DNA of 64,000 bases from Pasteurella sp049941595. Its GTDB lineage: Bacteria; Pseudomonadota; Gammaproteobacteria; Enterobacterales; Pasteurellaceae. The notes under the pieces were generated by a model that searched no databases, was not told where the DNA came from, and saw only the letters and a program-made list of their open reading frames with translations. The stretch is from positions 248,001 to 312,000 of the forward strand of contig JBNFNA010000005.1 in assembly GCA_049941595.1 (NCBI GenBank). The letters run 5' to 3'. Made by a program: the position numbers and the translations under genes. The stretch's first letter is position 1. Each line of letters begins with the position of its first letter. Positions 35,692 through 44,400 of this stretch are shown in pieces.

Positions 35692-36174
35692 ATGAAAAAA
35701 CTAATGGCTGTGAGTTTGGCATTGATTTCATCAATGACCTTTGCAAATACACAAAACAATGTACAACCAGAGCAGCAACAAGCTGAACAACAGCCACCTA
35801 TTGCCGTATTAAGGGTGTTTGATATTTCACATAAAGAACCGAAGCTAATTAAAGGTGATGCTTTATCGCGTTCTAAACAGCGTAATTTATGCTTATTTAT
35901 CAGCAATGTAGAAAAACTTGAGCAAAACCTTTTGGCTGAATATTTCAAAGCTCCTGCGCCAATGAAAATGAATGCAGAAGGGGCTGAAATTAGATCAAGT
36001 GCTGATAATAAAGAGCATTTAGTTATTTTTAATTTGCCGAAAAGCGCACTTGAAGGTGATGTGATTACACAATGCTGGCAATTTGCGAAAACCGATCCTA
36101 TTGGTACTTATCAGTTAGAAATACAATTTAATGAGACCGTTTTCAAAGGGTTATCATTCAGAATTTTAAAATAA
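35692..36174 (+). CDS. Exported 160-aa protein of unknown function between pheS and pheT
   Basis: Small protein with a cleavable signal peptide (MKKLMAVSLALISSMTFANT, cleavage likely after TFA), so it should be periplasmic. The mature start is Gln-rich (PEQQQAEQQPP) and the rest forms a beta-rich fold (PIAVLRVFDI, NLCLFISNVEKL, GTYQLEIQFNE, GLSFRIL). No family recognised. It starts 10 bases after pheS and ends 12 bases before pheT, so it is transcribed with the synthetase genes. Its position inside a housekeeping operon is unusual and may reflect a recent insertion or a lineage-specific gene. Confidence 0.8.
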   Translation: MKKLMAVSLALISSMTFANTQNNVQPEQQQAEQQPPIAVLRVFDISHKEPKLIKGDALSRSKQRNLCLFISNVEKLEQNLLAEYFKAPAPMKMNAEGAEIRSSADNKEHLVIFNLPKSALEGDVITQCWQFAKTDPIGTYQLEIQFNETVFKGLSFRILK

Positions 36175-36186
36175 GAGAGAATATAA

Positions 36187-38574
36187 ATGAAATTTAGTGA
36201 GTTATGGGTGCGTGAGTGGGTAAATCCAGCAATTAGCACTGAACAATTATGTGATCAAATCACTATGCTTGGCTTAGAAGTGGACGGCGTTGAAAAAGTC
36301 GCTGGCGATTTTACTGGCGTAGTTGTTGGTGAAGTTGTTGAATGTGCTCAACACCCTGATGCAGATAAATTACGCGTAACAAAAATTAATGTCGGTGGTG
36401 AACGTTTATTGGATATCGTTTGTGGTGCACCAAACTGCCGTCAAGGTTTAAAAGTGGCTTGTGCAACAGATGGCGCAGTGTTACCGGGTGATTTTAAAAT
36501 CAAGAAAACCAAATTACGTGGTCAACCGTCAGAGGGTATGCTTTGTTCATTCAGTGAATTAGGCATTGATGTTGAATCAAGCGGTATCATCGAATTACCA
36601 CAAGATGCGCCAATCGGTACAAATCTACGTGACTATTTAAAACTTGATGACAATGCAGTTGAAATCAGTTTAACGCCAAACCGTGCAGACTGCTTAAGTA
36701 TGGCAGGTATCGCTCGTGAAGTGGGCGTTGTGAACAAACTTGCTGTAACTGAACCGCACTTTGAAGCAGCAAAAGCAACAATTGCAGACAAAGTTGAAAT
36801 TCAATTACAAGCACCTGAAGCTTGCCCACGCTATTTGTTACGTGTAGTGAAAAATGTGAATGTCCAAGCACAATCACCAATGTGGATGCAAGAAAAACTA
36901 CGCCGTTGTGGTATCCGTTCAATTGATCCCGTGGTTGATATTACCAACTATATTTTATTAGAGCTAGGTCAACCAATGCACGCTTTTGATGCAGCGAAAG
37001 TGGCACAGCCAGTACAAGTGCGTATGGCGAAAGAAGGCGAAGAGCTAGTGTTATTAGATGGCTCAACAGCAAAATTAAAAGAAAATACTTTATTAATCGC
37101 AGACCAAAATGGCCCATTAGCAATGGCAGGGATTTTTGGCGGTGAAGCAAGTGGCGTGAATACTGAAACTAAAGACGTGATTTTAGAAGCCGCATTCTTT
37201 GCACCATTAGCGATTGCCGGTCGTGCAAGACAATACGGTTTACACACTGATTCTTCTCACCGTTTTGAACGCGGGGTAGACTTTGAATTACAACGCAAAG
37301 CAATGGAAAGAGCGACCGCACTTTTAGTTGACATTTGTGGTGGTGAAGCCGGTGAAATTTGTGAAGTGAAAAGCGATGAATTTTTACCGAAATTAAACGA
37401 AGTGAAATTACGTCGTGAAAAATTAGATGCGTTACTTGGTCACCATATTGAAACTGAAACAGTAACTGAAATTTTCCAACGTTTAGGCTTGGTGGTAAGC
37501 TATGCAGATGATATTTGGACGGTCACTTCTGCAAGCTGGCGTTTTGATATTGAAATCGAAGAAGATTTAATTGAAGAAGTAGCTCGTATTTACGGCTATA
37601 ACAGCATTCCAAACAATGCACCGTTAGCACATTTACGTATGCGTGAACACAAAGAAGCAGATTTAGATTTAGCGCGTATTAAAACCGCACTTGTAGATGC
37701 AGACTATCAAGAAGCTATTACTTACAGCTTCGTAGATCCAAAAGTACAAGGTTTATTACATCCACAACAAGAAGCCTTTGTGTTACCAAACCCAATTTCC
37801 GTAGAAATGTCTGCAATGCGTTTATCATTGTTAAGCGGTTTATTAGGTGCGGTGCAATACAACCAAAACCGTCAGCAAACACGCGTTCGCTTATTTGAAA
37901 CGGGTTTACGCTTTGTACCTGATAGCAATGCAGAATTTGGTGTTCGCCAAGAATTTGTCTTGTCAGCAGTGATTACTGGTGCGAAAAAATCAGAGCATTG
38001 GACCGGAAAATCAGAAAATGTCGACTTCTTTGATCTAAAAGGGGACTTAGAAAGCATTTTATCGTTAACTGGTACTGGTAATTTGGTTAAATTTGTAGCA
38101 AAATCATATTCAGCATTACATCCTGGACAATCTGCAGCAATTCTATTAAATGGTGAGGAAATTGGCTTTATTGGCACGATTCACCCGAAAGTTGCACAGC
38201 AACTTGGTTTAAATGGAAAAGCGATTGTTTTTGAGATCTTATGGAGTGCAATTGCAAACCGTAATATTGTCCAAGCAAAAGAAATTTCTCGTTTCCCAGC
38301 AAACCGTCGTGATTTAGCAGTGGTTGTAGCAAATGATGTAGCTGCAAGTGATATTATTGATACTTGTCGAGAAGTGGCTGGCGAAAAATTAACCCAAGTT
38401 AATTTGTTCGATGTATATCAAGGTAATGGCGTTGCTGAAAATCATAAGAGCTTAGCAATCAGCTTAGTTATCCAAGATACCGAGAAGACCCTTGAAGAAG
38501 ATGATATCAACGCTGTGGTTTCAGTTGTATTATCTGAATTAAAACAACGTTTTAATGCTTATTTGAGAGATTAA
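36187..38574 (+). CDS. pheT: Phenylalanyl-tRNA synthetase beta subunit
   Basis: tRNA-binding and editing subunit of PheRS, 795 aa. Order of domains: N-terminal OB/EMAP-like domain (VVGEVVECAQHPDADKLRV, residues about 45-150), B3/B4 editing module (EISLTPNRADCLSMAGIARE), B5 domain, catalytic-like core and the C-terminal anticodon-binding domain (RFPANRRDLAVVVAND). All are present and unbroken. Followed at 3 bases by ihfA, the usual pheT-ihfA order of gammaproteobacteria. Confidence 0.97.
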   Translation: MKFSELWVREWVNPAISTEQLCDQITMLGLEVDGVEKVAGDFTGVVVGEVVECAQHPDADKLRVTKINVGGERLLDIVCGAPNCRQGLKVACATDGAVLPGDFKIKKTKLRGQPSEGMLCSFSELGIDVESSGIIELPQDAPIGTNLRDYLKLDDNAVEISLTPNRADCLSMAGIAREVGVVNKLAVTEPHFEAAKATIADKVEIQLQAPEACPRYLLRVVKNVNVQAQSPMWMQEKLRRCGIRSIDPVVDITNYILLELGQPMHAFDAAKVAQPVQVRMAKEGEELVLLDGSTAKLKENTLLIADQNGPLAMAGIFGGEASGVNTETKDVILEAAFFAPLAIAGRARQYGLHTDSSHRFERGVDFELQRKAMERATALLVDICGGEAGEICEVKSDEFLPKLNEVKLRREKLDALLGHHIETETVTEIFQRLGLVVSYADDIWTVTSASWRFDIEIEEDLIEEVARIYGYNSIPNNAPLAHLRMREHKEADLDLARIKTALVDADYQEAITYSFVDPKVQGLLHPQQEAFVLPNPISVEMSAMRLSLLSGLLGAVQYNQNRQQTRVRLFETGLRFVPDSNAEFGVRQEFVLSAVITGAKKSEHWTGKSENVDFFDLKGDLESILSLTGTGNLVKFVAKSYSALHPGQSAAILLNGEEIGFIGTIHPKVAQQLGLNGKAIVFEILWSAIANRNIVQAKEISRFPANRRDLAVVVANDVAASDIIDTCREVAGEKLTQVNLFDVYQGNGVAENHKSLAISLVIQDTEKTLEEDDINAVVSVVLSELKQRFNAYLRD

Positions 38575-38577
38575 ATT

Positions 38578-38874
38578 ATGACACTGACCAAAGTAGAACT
38601 CGCGGAAAATTTGATTGAAAAATTGAATTTGAATAAACGCGATGCGAAAGAACTCGTTGAAAACTTTTTTGAAGAAATTCGTGTTGCATTAGAAACGGGC
38701 GAAGATGTGAAATTATCAGGTTTTGGTAATTTTGAATTACGTGATAAAGCTTCTCGTCCAGGGAGAAATCCCAAAACAGGCGAGTCAGTACCAGTTTCTG
38801 CCCGTCGAGTTGTTTCATTTAAACCAGGTCAGAAATTACGTGCAAGAGTAGAAAGAACGAAACCAAAAAGTTAA
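38578..38874 (+). CDS. ihfA: Integration host factor alpha subunit
   Basis: DNA-bending architectural protein, heterodimer with IhfB. 98 aa of the HU/IHF fold. The intercalating beta-arm tip RPGRNPKTGESVPV is present with the key Pro, and TKVELAENLIEKL at the start. Acts in site-specific recombination and promoter activation, and thus also on elements like the one at tRNA-Val. Co-transcribed with pheT (3-base gap), ended by a strong hairpin. Confidence 0.97.
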   Translation: MTLTKVELAENLIEKLNLNKRDAKELVENFFEEIRVALETGEDVKLSGFGNFELRDKASRPGRNPKTGESVPVSARRVVSFKPGQKLRARVERTKPKS

Positions 38875-38900
38875 GTTTTTATTAATGCACTGATATTAAT

Positions 38901-38929
38901 AAGCTATCTATGGTATCCATAGATAGCTT
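38901..38929 (+). terminator. Terminator after ihfA
   Basis: Perfect 13-bp stem AAGCTATCTATGG (38901-38913) with its complement (38917-38929), 3-base loop, followed by TACTTTTATTATT. It lies just before the ribosome-binding site of the next gene. Confidence 0.85.
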
Positions 38930-38951
38930 TACTTTTATTATTGGAGACAAA

Positions 38952-39443
38952 ATGACTTTTACTTTTAAGTCTTTTTTTATCATTAGTTTAGCATCAATTT
39001 TAGTGGCTTGTAGCGGTTCAAAGAAGCCACAAGATAACCCAATTCAGTATACAGGTTCTCTTAATGATCCGATTATGGCGATTGCATTATTAAGTGAGCA
39101 GCAACGTGAATGGGCTGGCACACCATACCGTTTAGGCGGTCAATCTCAACGAGGCATTGATTGTTCTGGTTTTGTGCAAAAAACTTTTTTAGAGCGTTTT
39201 AATATTAAGTTGCCTCGAATGACCGTAGATCAAGCTAAATACGGGCAATTAGTATCAAAAGGTGATATTCAAACAGGGGACTTAGTTTTTTTCAAAACAG
39301 GACGAGGACCGAATGGCTATCACGTAGGAATTTATGTGAAAGATGATTTATTTTTACACGCTTCAACCAAAGGAGGCGTTATTTATTCCTCTTTAAATAG
39401 CCCCTATTGGTCAAAAAAATATTGGCAGGCACGCCGTATTTAA
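38952..39443 (+). CDS. NlpC/P60-family peptidoglycan endopeptidase lipoprotein
   Basis: Lipoprotein with lipobox VACS (Cys about residue 20) and an NlpC/P60 cysteine-peptidase domain of the Spr/MepS type, 163 aa. The catalytic Cys is in GIDCSGFVQKTF (about residue 74) and the His in NGYHVGIYV (about 126), both in context. Such enzymes cut D-Glu-mDAP or D-Ala-mDAP links in peptidoglycan. The start at 38952 follows GGAG and gives a proper signal peptide. Downstream of ihfA but behind a terminator. Confidence 0.9.
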   Translation: MTFTFKSFFIISLASILVACSGSKKPQDNPIQYTGSLNDPIMAIALLSEQQREWAGTPYRLGGQSQRGIDCSGFVQKTFLERFNIKLPRMTVDQAKYGQLVSKGDIQTGDLVFFKTGRGPNGYHVGIYVKDDLFLHASTKGGVIYSSLNSPYWSKKYWQARRI

Positions 39444-39444
39444 T

Positions 39445-40371
39445 TTATAGCTCACCAATTAGTTCATCGATAGCTTTACACAATAAAGTGCGGTCGTGGC
39501 GATAAGAAATATCATCTGCACGTAATGGTCTTTTCATTACTTTGATATTGAAATCTTCACAAAAATCCACCGCACTTGTTGAAACAATCGCTCCATCAAT
39601 CACGGGTTTTCCCACGGTATTATTAATCCAACGAATACGATCAGACAGCGTTAATTCTGAAGCTGGCCCTTGCTCTACGCCTAAATTATCAATAAAAATT
39701 TTCTTCGCTTGGCTTTGTTGAAGTGCAGTAATCACTTCTGGCAACAAAACCGGGGGTAAAATACTGGTTAAAAAACTACCAGGCCCAAATAAAATGACTT
39801 CGGCTTTTTTCAATGCCTCAATAGCTTCAGGTGTGGTTTGCACTAAAGGCACCAGAAAAATAGACGAGGGGAGCTCTGTCAGGTTATCAATGCTCACTTC
39901 ACCAACCACTGCATCACCTGAAGGTAATACAGCGGCTAAATGCACAGGTATCTCTGACATTGGAATAATGTGTGATTTAACACGTAATAAGTCACGAATT
40001 AAATGGACACCTTCAATGGGACGAATATGCATATTTTCCAGTGCTTTTAGCATTAAATTGCCGAGATTATGCCCCGCTAATTCGCCATTGCCAGTAAAAC
40101 GATATTCAAATAACGCGGATGCTGTGCTTGGTTCAATAATAATTTGATTTAAACAATTGCGTAAATCACCCCAAGCAATCCCACCGTGCTCAAGGCGAAT
40201 TCTGCCTGTTGAGCCCCCATTATCTGTTGTCGTCACAATACCTGTTAATCTTTCTTTCATAAAGCTTAACGCAGACATCACACGACCTAACCCGTGACCT
40301 CCACCAATAGCCACAATATTTGTTATTTGGTCTAAGTTTTCATATTGAATATGGCGGGTAAATTCTGGCAT
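39445..40371 (-). CDS. YvcK/YbhK-family protein (CofD-like)
   Basis: CofD/YvcK-like protein, 308 aa. Nucleotide-binding start NIVAIGGGHGLGRVMSAL, then IVTTTDNGGSTGRIRLEHG, WGDLRNCLN and GSFLTSILPPVLLPEV. In Bacillus YvcK is needed for growth on gluconeogenic carbon and for peptidoglycan regulation by UDP-GlcNAc binding; the E. coli homologue YbhK lies next to moaA, as here. Divergent from the moaA operon over a shared 360-base region. Confidence 0.88.
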   Translation of the reverse strand: MPEFTRHIQYENLDQITNIVAIGGGHGLGRVMSALSFMKERLTGIVTTTDNGGSTGRIRLEHGGIAWGDLRNCLNQIIIEPSTASALFEYRFTGNGELAGHNLGNLMLKALENMHIRPIEGVHLIRDLLRVKSHIIPMSEIPVHLAAVLPSGDAVVGEVSIDNLTELPSSIFLVPLVQTTPEAIEALKKAEVILFGPGSFLTSILPPVLLPEVITALQQSQAKKIFIDNLGVEQGPASELTLSDRIRWINNTVGKPVIDGAIVSTSAVDFCEDFNIKVMKRPLRADDISYRHDRTLLCKAIDELIGEL

Positions 40372-40599
40372 TTCTTTTCCTTGTTATACTGACTTATGAA
40401 TAAAGACATTTATGTCAAAATAAAGTTCTTTGCTACACAAAATGTAGTAGAACTTTATATAAGAATAATCGCTATATATTTGCTTATATAATTGATTTTA
40501 AAGAATTTTCTGTTTTTATGAGCTAGATCATATTAATTGATTGCAATGAGTGAAAGATATCTCTTACAATACAAAACAACAAAGATAACTTCTTAATTA
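40372..40599. promoter_or_regulatory. Divergent promoter region (ybhK-like / moa operon)
   Basis: AT-rich 228 bases with no ORF. The moaA promoter should lie here, upstream of the riboswitch. I see no certain -35/-10 pair; the ATAATTGA and TATAAGAATAA stretches near 40,460-40,500 are weak candidates. ModE or FNR sites may exist but are not obvious. Confidence 0.35.
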
Positions 40600-40722
40600 T
40601 CGCATAACTCCGAGCTTGCTTAACCTAAGTTTTTCAAAAGAAAGATAAGGTGGTAATGCCAATAGCATAAAACTTGTGCTATCAGGGATACGCTGGAAAC
40701 GGTTTATCCTCTCGTATTTTAG
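40600..40722 (+). promoter_or_regulatory. Probable molybdenum-cofactor (Moco) riboswitch
   Basis: The leader of moaA carries the pattern of the Moco RNA motif: ACTCCGAGC near 40,607, AAGGTGGTAATGCCAATAGCAT near 40,645-40,668, then a stem ATAAAACTTGTGCTAT and GGGATACGCTGGAAACGGTTTATCC before the Shine-Dalgarno AAAGGTG. In gammaproteobacteria this RNA sits just upstream of moaA and represses Moco synthesis when the cofactor is plentiful. The end of the RNA overlaps the ribosome-binding region, suggesting control of translation. Confidence 0.75.
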
Positions 40723-40733
40723 AAAGGTGTGAA

Positions 40734-41747
40734 ATGCAAACAATCCCGATTAAAAATATTGGAAATGATCCACTAATGGATGCTTTCCAACGCCGATATT
40801 ACTATTTGCGGCTCTCAATTACGGACGTGTGTAATTTCCGCTGTAATTATTGCCTACCAAATGGTTATCAACCTGAAGATAATAAACCGATCTTTCTCAA
40901 CCTAGATGAAATTCGCCGAGTCGTGAATAGCTTTTCTGCTATGGGCACAGAAAAAGTGCGTATTACTGGCGGTGAACCTACATTACGCAAAGATTTTATT
41001 CCTATCGTGGAAGCTATCACACAAAATGACAGCATTAAGCAAATTGCGTTAACCACAAATGGCTATCGTTTAGCCAAAGACGTTGAGGCTTGGAAGCGTG
41101 CGGGCATCACGTCAATAAATGTGAGCATTGATAGTCTTGATCCAAGAATGTTTCATCGTATTACGGGTGTAGATAAATTCGATGATGTAATGCGTGGTAT
41201 TGAGCGTGCTTTTGAGGTTGGTTATCAAAAAATCAAAGTCAATTCTGTGTTGATGAAAGATTTAAACGATACCGATTTTGCGAGTTTCTTAGCTTGGATT
41301 AAAGACAAGCCAATTCAAATGCGTTTCATCGAATTAATGCAAACTGGTGAAATGGACAGGTTCTTCCAAAAACATCATTTATCAGGGCAAGTGCTAGCTG
41401 ATAAACTAGAGCGTTCAGGCTGGGTCTTGCAATCCAAAGGGCTATTAGACGGCCCAGCAAAAGTATTCAGACACCCAGATTATGTGGGTGAAATTGGCCT
41501 GATTATGCCTTATGAAAAGAATTTCTGTGCAAGTTGCAACCGCTTGAGAGTGTCTGCAAAAGGTAAATTACACCTTTGCTTATTCGGTGAAGAAGGGGTT
41601 GAGCTACGCGATTTATTACAATCAGACGATCAACAACTTCAATTACAAGCTCGCATTTATTCTGCGTTACAAGGCAAACGTGAACATCACTTCCTGCATA
41701 ATGGTGACAGTGGTGTGCGTGCAAATTTAGCGAGTATTGGCGGTTAA
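40734..41747 (+). CDS. moaA: GTP 3',8-cyclase MoaA
   Basis: Radical-SAM enzyme that, with MoaC, makes cyclic pyranopterin monophosphate from GTP, the first step of molybdenum-cofactor synthesis. N-terminal [4Fe-4S] motif CNFRCNYC (Cys at about residues 25, 29 and 32) and C-terminal cluster motif CASCNRLRVSAKGKLHLC; VRITGGEPTLR follows. The GG dipeptide at the C-terminus is intact. 337 aa. The start at 40734 follows AAAGGTG; the upstream frame from 40674 runs through the riboswitch. First gene of moaACDE; moaB is absent, as in Haemophilus. Confidence 0.96.
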   Translation: MQTIPIKNIGNDPLMDAFQRRYYYLRLSITDVCNFRCNYCLPNGYQPEDNKPIFLNLDEIRRVVNSFSAMGTEKVRITGGEPTLRKDFIPIVEAITQNDSIKQIALTTNGYRLAKDVEAWKRAGITSINVSIDSLDPRMFHRITGVDKFDDVMRGIERAFEVGYQKIKVNSVLMKDLNDTDFASFLAWIKDKPIQMRFIELMQTGEMDRFFQKHHLSGQVLADKLERSGWVLQSKGLLDGPAKVFRHPDYVGEIGLIMPYEKNFCASCNRLRVSAKGKLHLCLFGEEGVELRDLLQSDDQQLQLQARIYSALQGKREHHFLHNGDSGVRANLASIGG

Positions 41748-41803
41748 AATTTTCAAAAATTTAACCGCACTTTCATCCATTATCTAACTTTTAATGAGAA
41801 TTT

Positions 41804-42280
41804 ATGAGTACATTTACCCATATTAACAGCCAGGGCGAAGCCAATATGGTTGATGTTTCTGCAAAACAAGACACGGTAAGAGAAGCAAGAGCAGAAGCAT
41901 TCGTGACAATGTCACCTGAAACCTTATCAATGATTATGTCAGGTCAACACCACAAAGGTGATGTGTTTGCAACTGCGCGTATTGCGGGGATTCAAGCAGC
42001 AAAACGGACTTGGGATTTAATTCCATTGTGCCACCCATTGTTATTATCAAAAGTTGAAGTCAGCTTGACACCAATTGTGGAACGTAATCAGGTTCGTATT
42101 GAAAGTTTGTGCAAATTAAGTGGTAAAACAGGCGTAGAAATGGAAGCATTAACTGCGGCAAGCGTTGCTGCATTAACCATTTACGATATGTGCAAAGCCG
42201 TACAAAAAGATATTGTGATCGAGCAAGTTCGTTTATTAGAAAAGAGCGGTGGAAAATCTGGGCATTTTATTGCGGAATAA
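41804..42280 (+). CDS. moaC: Cyclic pyranopterin monophosphate synthase MoaC
   Basis: Converts the MoaA product into cPMP; hexamer. 158 aa with MVDVSAKQDTVREARAEA, the conserved LIPLCHPLLLSKVEV and the end block VQKDIVIEQVRLLEKSGGKSGHF. Second gene of moaACDE, 56 bases after moaA across an uptake signal, so transcription continues through it. Confidence 0.96.
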   Translation: MSTFTHINSQGEANMVDVSAKQDTVREARAEAFVTMSPETLSMIMSGQHHKGDVFATARIAGIQAAKRTWDLIPLCHPLLLSKVEVSLTPIVERNQVRIESLCKLSGKTGVEMEALTAASVAALTIYDMCKAVQKDIVIEQVRLLEKSGGKSGHFIAE

Positions 42281-42293
42281 ATGAGGAAATGCA

Positions 42294-42539
42294 ATGTTAA
42301 AAATCTTATTTTTTGCACAAACAAGAGAGTTAATTGGCGTTGATGGAGTTGAATTATCCGCAACTTTTGAAACCGCAGAGGAAGTCCGTCAACACTTAGT
42401 GAAAAAAGGTGAACGTTGGGCATTAGCGTTAGAAAAAGGCAAATTATTGGTCGCGATTAATCAATCTTTAATGCCTTTAGAAAGTGCGGTTAAATCAGGT
42501 GATGAAATTGCCTTTTTCCCACCTGTCACAGGGGGCTAA
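42294..42539 (+). CDS. moaD: Molybdopterin synthase small subunit MoaD
   Basis: Ubiquitin-like sulfur carrier of molybdopterin synthase, 81 aa. The functional C-terminal Gly-Gly (PPVTGG) is intact and is thiocarboxylated by MoeB. The first strand MLKILFFAQTREL is typical. Its TAA is followed directly by the moaE ATG. Confidence 0.95.
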   Translation: MLKILFFAQTRELIGVDGVELSATFETAEEVRQHLVKKGERWALALEKGKLLVAINQSLMPLESAVKSGDEIAFFPPVTGG

Positions 42540-42992
42540 ATGAGCGATATTCAAATTGCCGTGCAAGAACAGCCTTTTGATCAAAATGCAGTGTATCGTT
42601 GGTTGTCTGAACAAAATTCAGTGGGAGCAACAGTCATTTTTGTGGGTAAAGTGCGTGATCTGAATTTAGGCGATGAAGTGTCTAGCCTGTATCTTGAGCA
42701 TTATCCTGCAATGACTGAAAAGGCTTTAAAGGAAATTGTGACGCAAGCGAAAGCTCGTTGGGATATTCAACGAGTTTCAGTAATTCACCGAGTAGGGTTA
42801 TTGCAAACTGGTGATGAAATCGTATTAGTGGGCGTCAGTTCTGCACATCGTGGCGATGCTTACCAAGCCAACGAATTTATTATGGATTTTTTGAAAAGCA
42901 GAGCGCCGTTCTGGAAAAAAGAACAAACGAATAAAGGTGAACGCTGGATTGAAAGTCGTGATAGCGATCAGGAAGCGTTAGAACGTTGGTGA
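42540..42992 (+). CDS. moaE: Molybdopterin synthase catalytic subunit MoaE
   Basis: Large subunit of molybdopterin synthase, which inserts two sulfur atoms into cPMP using MoaD. 150 aa. GATVIFVGKVRDLN, LEHYPAMTEKAL, VSVIHRVGLL and the FLKSRAPFWKKEQ catalytic-Lys region are present. ATG immediately after the moaD stop. Last gene of the Moco operon. Confidence 0.95.
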   Translation: MSDIQIAVQEQPFDQNAVYRWLSEQNSVGATVIFVGKVRDLNLGDEVSSLYLEHYPAMTEKALKEIVTQAKARWDIQRVSVIHRVGLLQTGDEIVLVGVSSAHRGDAYQANEFIMDFLKSRAPFWKKEQTNKGERWIESRDSDQEALERW

Positions 42993-43020
42993 CACGAGAT
43001 AAAATAGAAAAATTCTCAAA

Positions 43021-43051
43021 AAATAACCGCACTTTTAAAGTGCGGTTATTT
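43021..43051. terminator. Inverted uptake-signal terminator (moaE/aspC)
   Basis: AAATAACCGCACTTT (43021-43035) faces its complement (43037-43051); a nearly seamless 15-base palindrome with a 1-base centre, so the real loop opens to 3-5 bases. It lies between convergent genes. Confidence 0.88.
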
Positions 43052-43066
43052 ATTATCGTCAGAAAA

Positions 43067-44257
43067 TTATAGTACTTTCACAATGCTTTCGCATAAGTAA
43101 CGGATGTTATCTTCAGTGATACCCGCTACATTGATACGGCCAGAACGTACGGCATAAATAGCAAATTCGTCTTTCAAACGGTCCATTTGTTCTGGGTTTA
43201 AACCACAGAATGAGAACATACCATTTTGGTCGATGATAAAGCTGAAATCACGATCTGCACCAAATTCTTTCAATAATTCTACAAATTGGCTACGCATTGT
43301 TTTAATACGATCACGCATTTCTGCTAATTCTTCCACCCATTCTTGGCGAAGTTGAGCATCTTTTAATACCATAGATACTGTAGTTGCACCGTGAGAAGCT
43401 GGGTTTGAGTACAAGGTACGAATGATAGTTTTCACTTGAGTTAATGCTGTTGCTGCAATTTCTTCTGTTGCAGCCACTAAAGTGAATGCACCTACACGCT
43501 CATTATATAAGCCGAAGTTTTTCGAGTATGAGCTTGCAACCAATAATTCTTTGTGATTTTTCACGAAAGTACGTAAACCAAACGCATCTTCATCTAAGCC
43601 ATTTGCAAAGCCTTGGTATGCGAAATCGAAGAGTGGCAACCAACCATTTTTCGCAGATAATTCTGCAAGTTGTTGCCATTGTTCAGCTGTTGGGTCAATA
43701 CCCGTTGGGTTATGACAGCAGCCGTGTAGTAATACAACATCACCTTCCCCCGCATTGCTTAAATCAGCAATTAAATTATCCCAATCTAAGCATTTGTTTT
43801 CAGCATCATAATAACGGTATTCACGAATCGTCATACCAACTGCTTTAAAAATCGCATTATGGTTTGGCCAAGTTGGTGTACTTATCCAAACATTTTGTGA
43901 TTTTGTTTGACGTTTGATGAACTCAGCAGCGATACGTAACGCACCTGTACCACCTAAACTTTGTACAGTTTTCGCACGACCTTGTGTCACCACTTCAGAA
44001 TCTGCACCAAATAATAATTCTTTTGTACGTGCATTAAATTCTGCCACACCATCAATTGCCAAATAGTTTTTGGTCATTTCAAGCTCAAACAAGCGTCTTT
44101 CCGCTTCTTTAACCGCTTTCATAATAGGTGTGTTACCGTGAGCATCTTTATAAACACCAATTCCTAAATTGATTTTATTATCACGAGTTTCAGCTTTGAA
44201 CGATTCGCCTAAGCCTAAAATCGGATCTGCGGGTGCTGCGGTAATATTTTCAAACAT
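43067..44257 (-). CDS. aspC: Aspartate aminotransferase
   Basis: PLP enzyme for aspartate/oxaloacetate exchange with glutamate; also acts on aromatic amino acids. 396 aa, class I aminotransferase. The PLP-binding Lys lies in SSYSKNFGLYNERVGAF (about residue 246), with NPTGIDPTAEQW and the substrate-Arg region ending RSGRINVAG. Monocistronic; only AT-rich spacer upstream toward purK. Very close to AspC of enteric bacteria. Confidence 0.95.
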   Translation of the reverse strand: MFENITAAPADPILGLGESFKAETRDNKINLGIGVYKDAHGNTPIMKAVKEAERRLFELEMTKNYLAIDGVAEFNARTKELLFGADSEVVTQGRAKTVQSLGGTGALRIAAEFIKRQTKSQNVWISTPTWPNHNAIFKAVGMTIREYRYYDAENKCLDWDNLIADLSNAGEGDVVLLHGCCHNPTGIDPTAEQWQQLAELSAKNGWLPLFDFAYQGFANGLDEDAFGLRTFVKNHKELLVASSYSKNFGLYNERVGAFTLVAATEEIAATALTQVKTIIRTLYSNPASHGATTVSMVLKDAQLRQEWVEELAEMRDRIKTMRSQFVELLKEFGADRDFSFIIDQNGMFSFCGLNPEQMDRLKDEFAIYAVRSGRINVAGITEDNIRYLCESIVKVL

Positions 44258-44400
44258 AATTAAATCCTTACATTGTTGTGTTTAGTCATAGTGAGCTAGT
44301 TATACTGCACGAGGCAAATATTATCAAGCTCGAATCAAAGGAATTTAAAAATTAATTCAGTTATTTAGATAATGTTTTAAAAATGCGGTAATAAATTGAA

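Noticed and set aside
42281..42992. Missing moaB as a gene loss
   Set aside because: Haemophilus moa operons are known to lack moaB, so this is expected.
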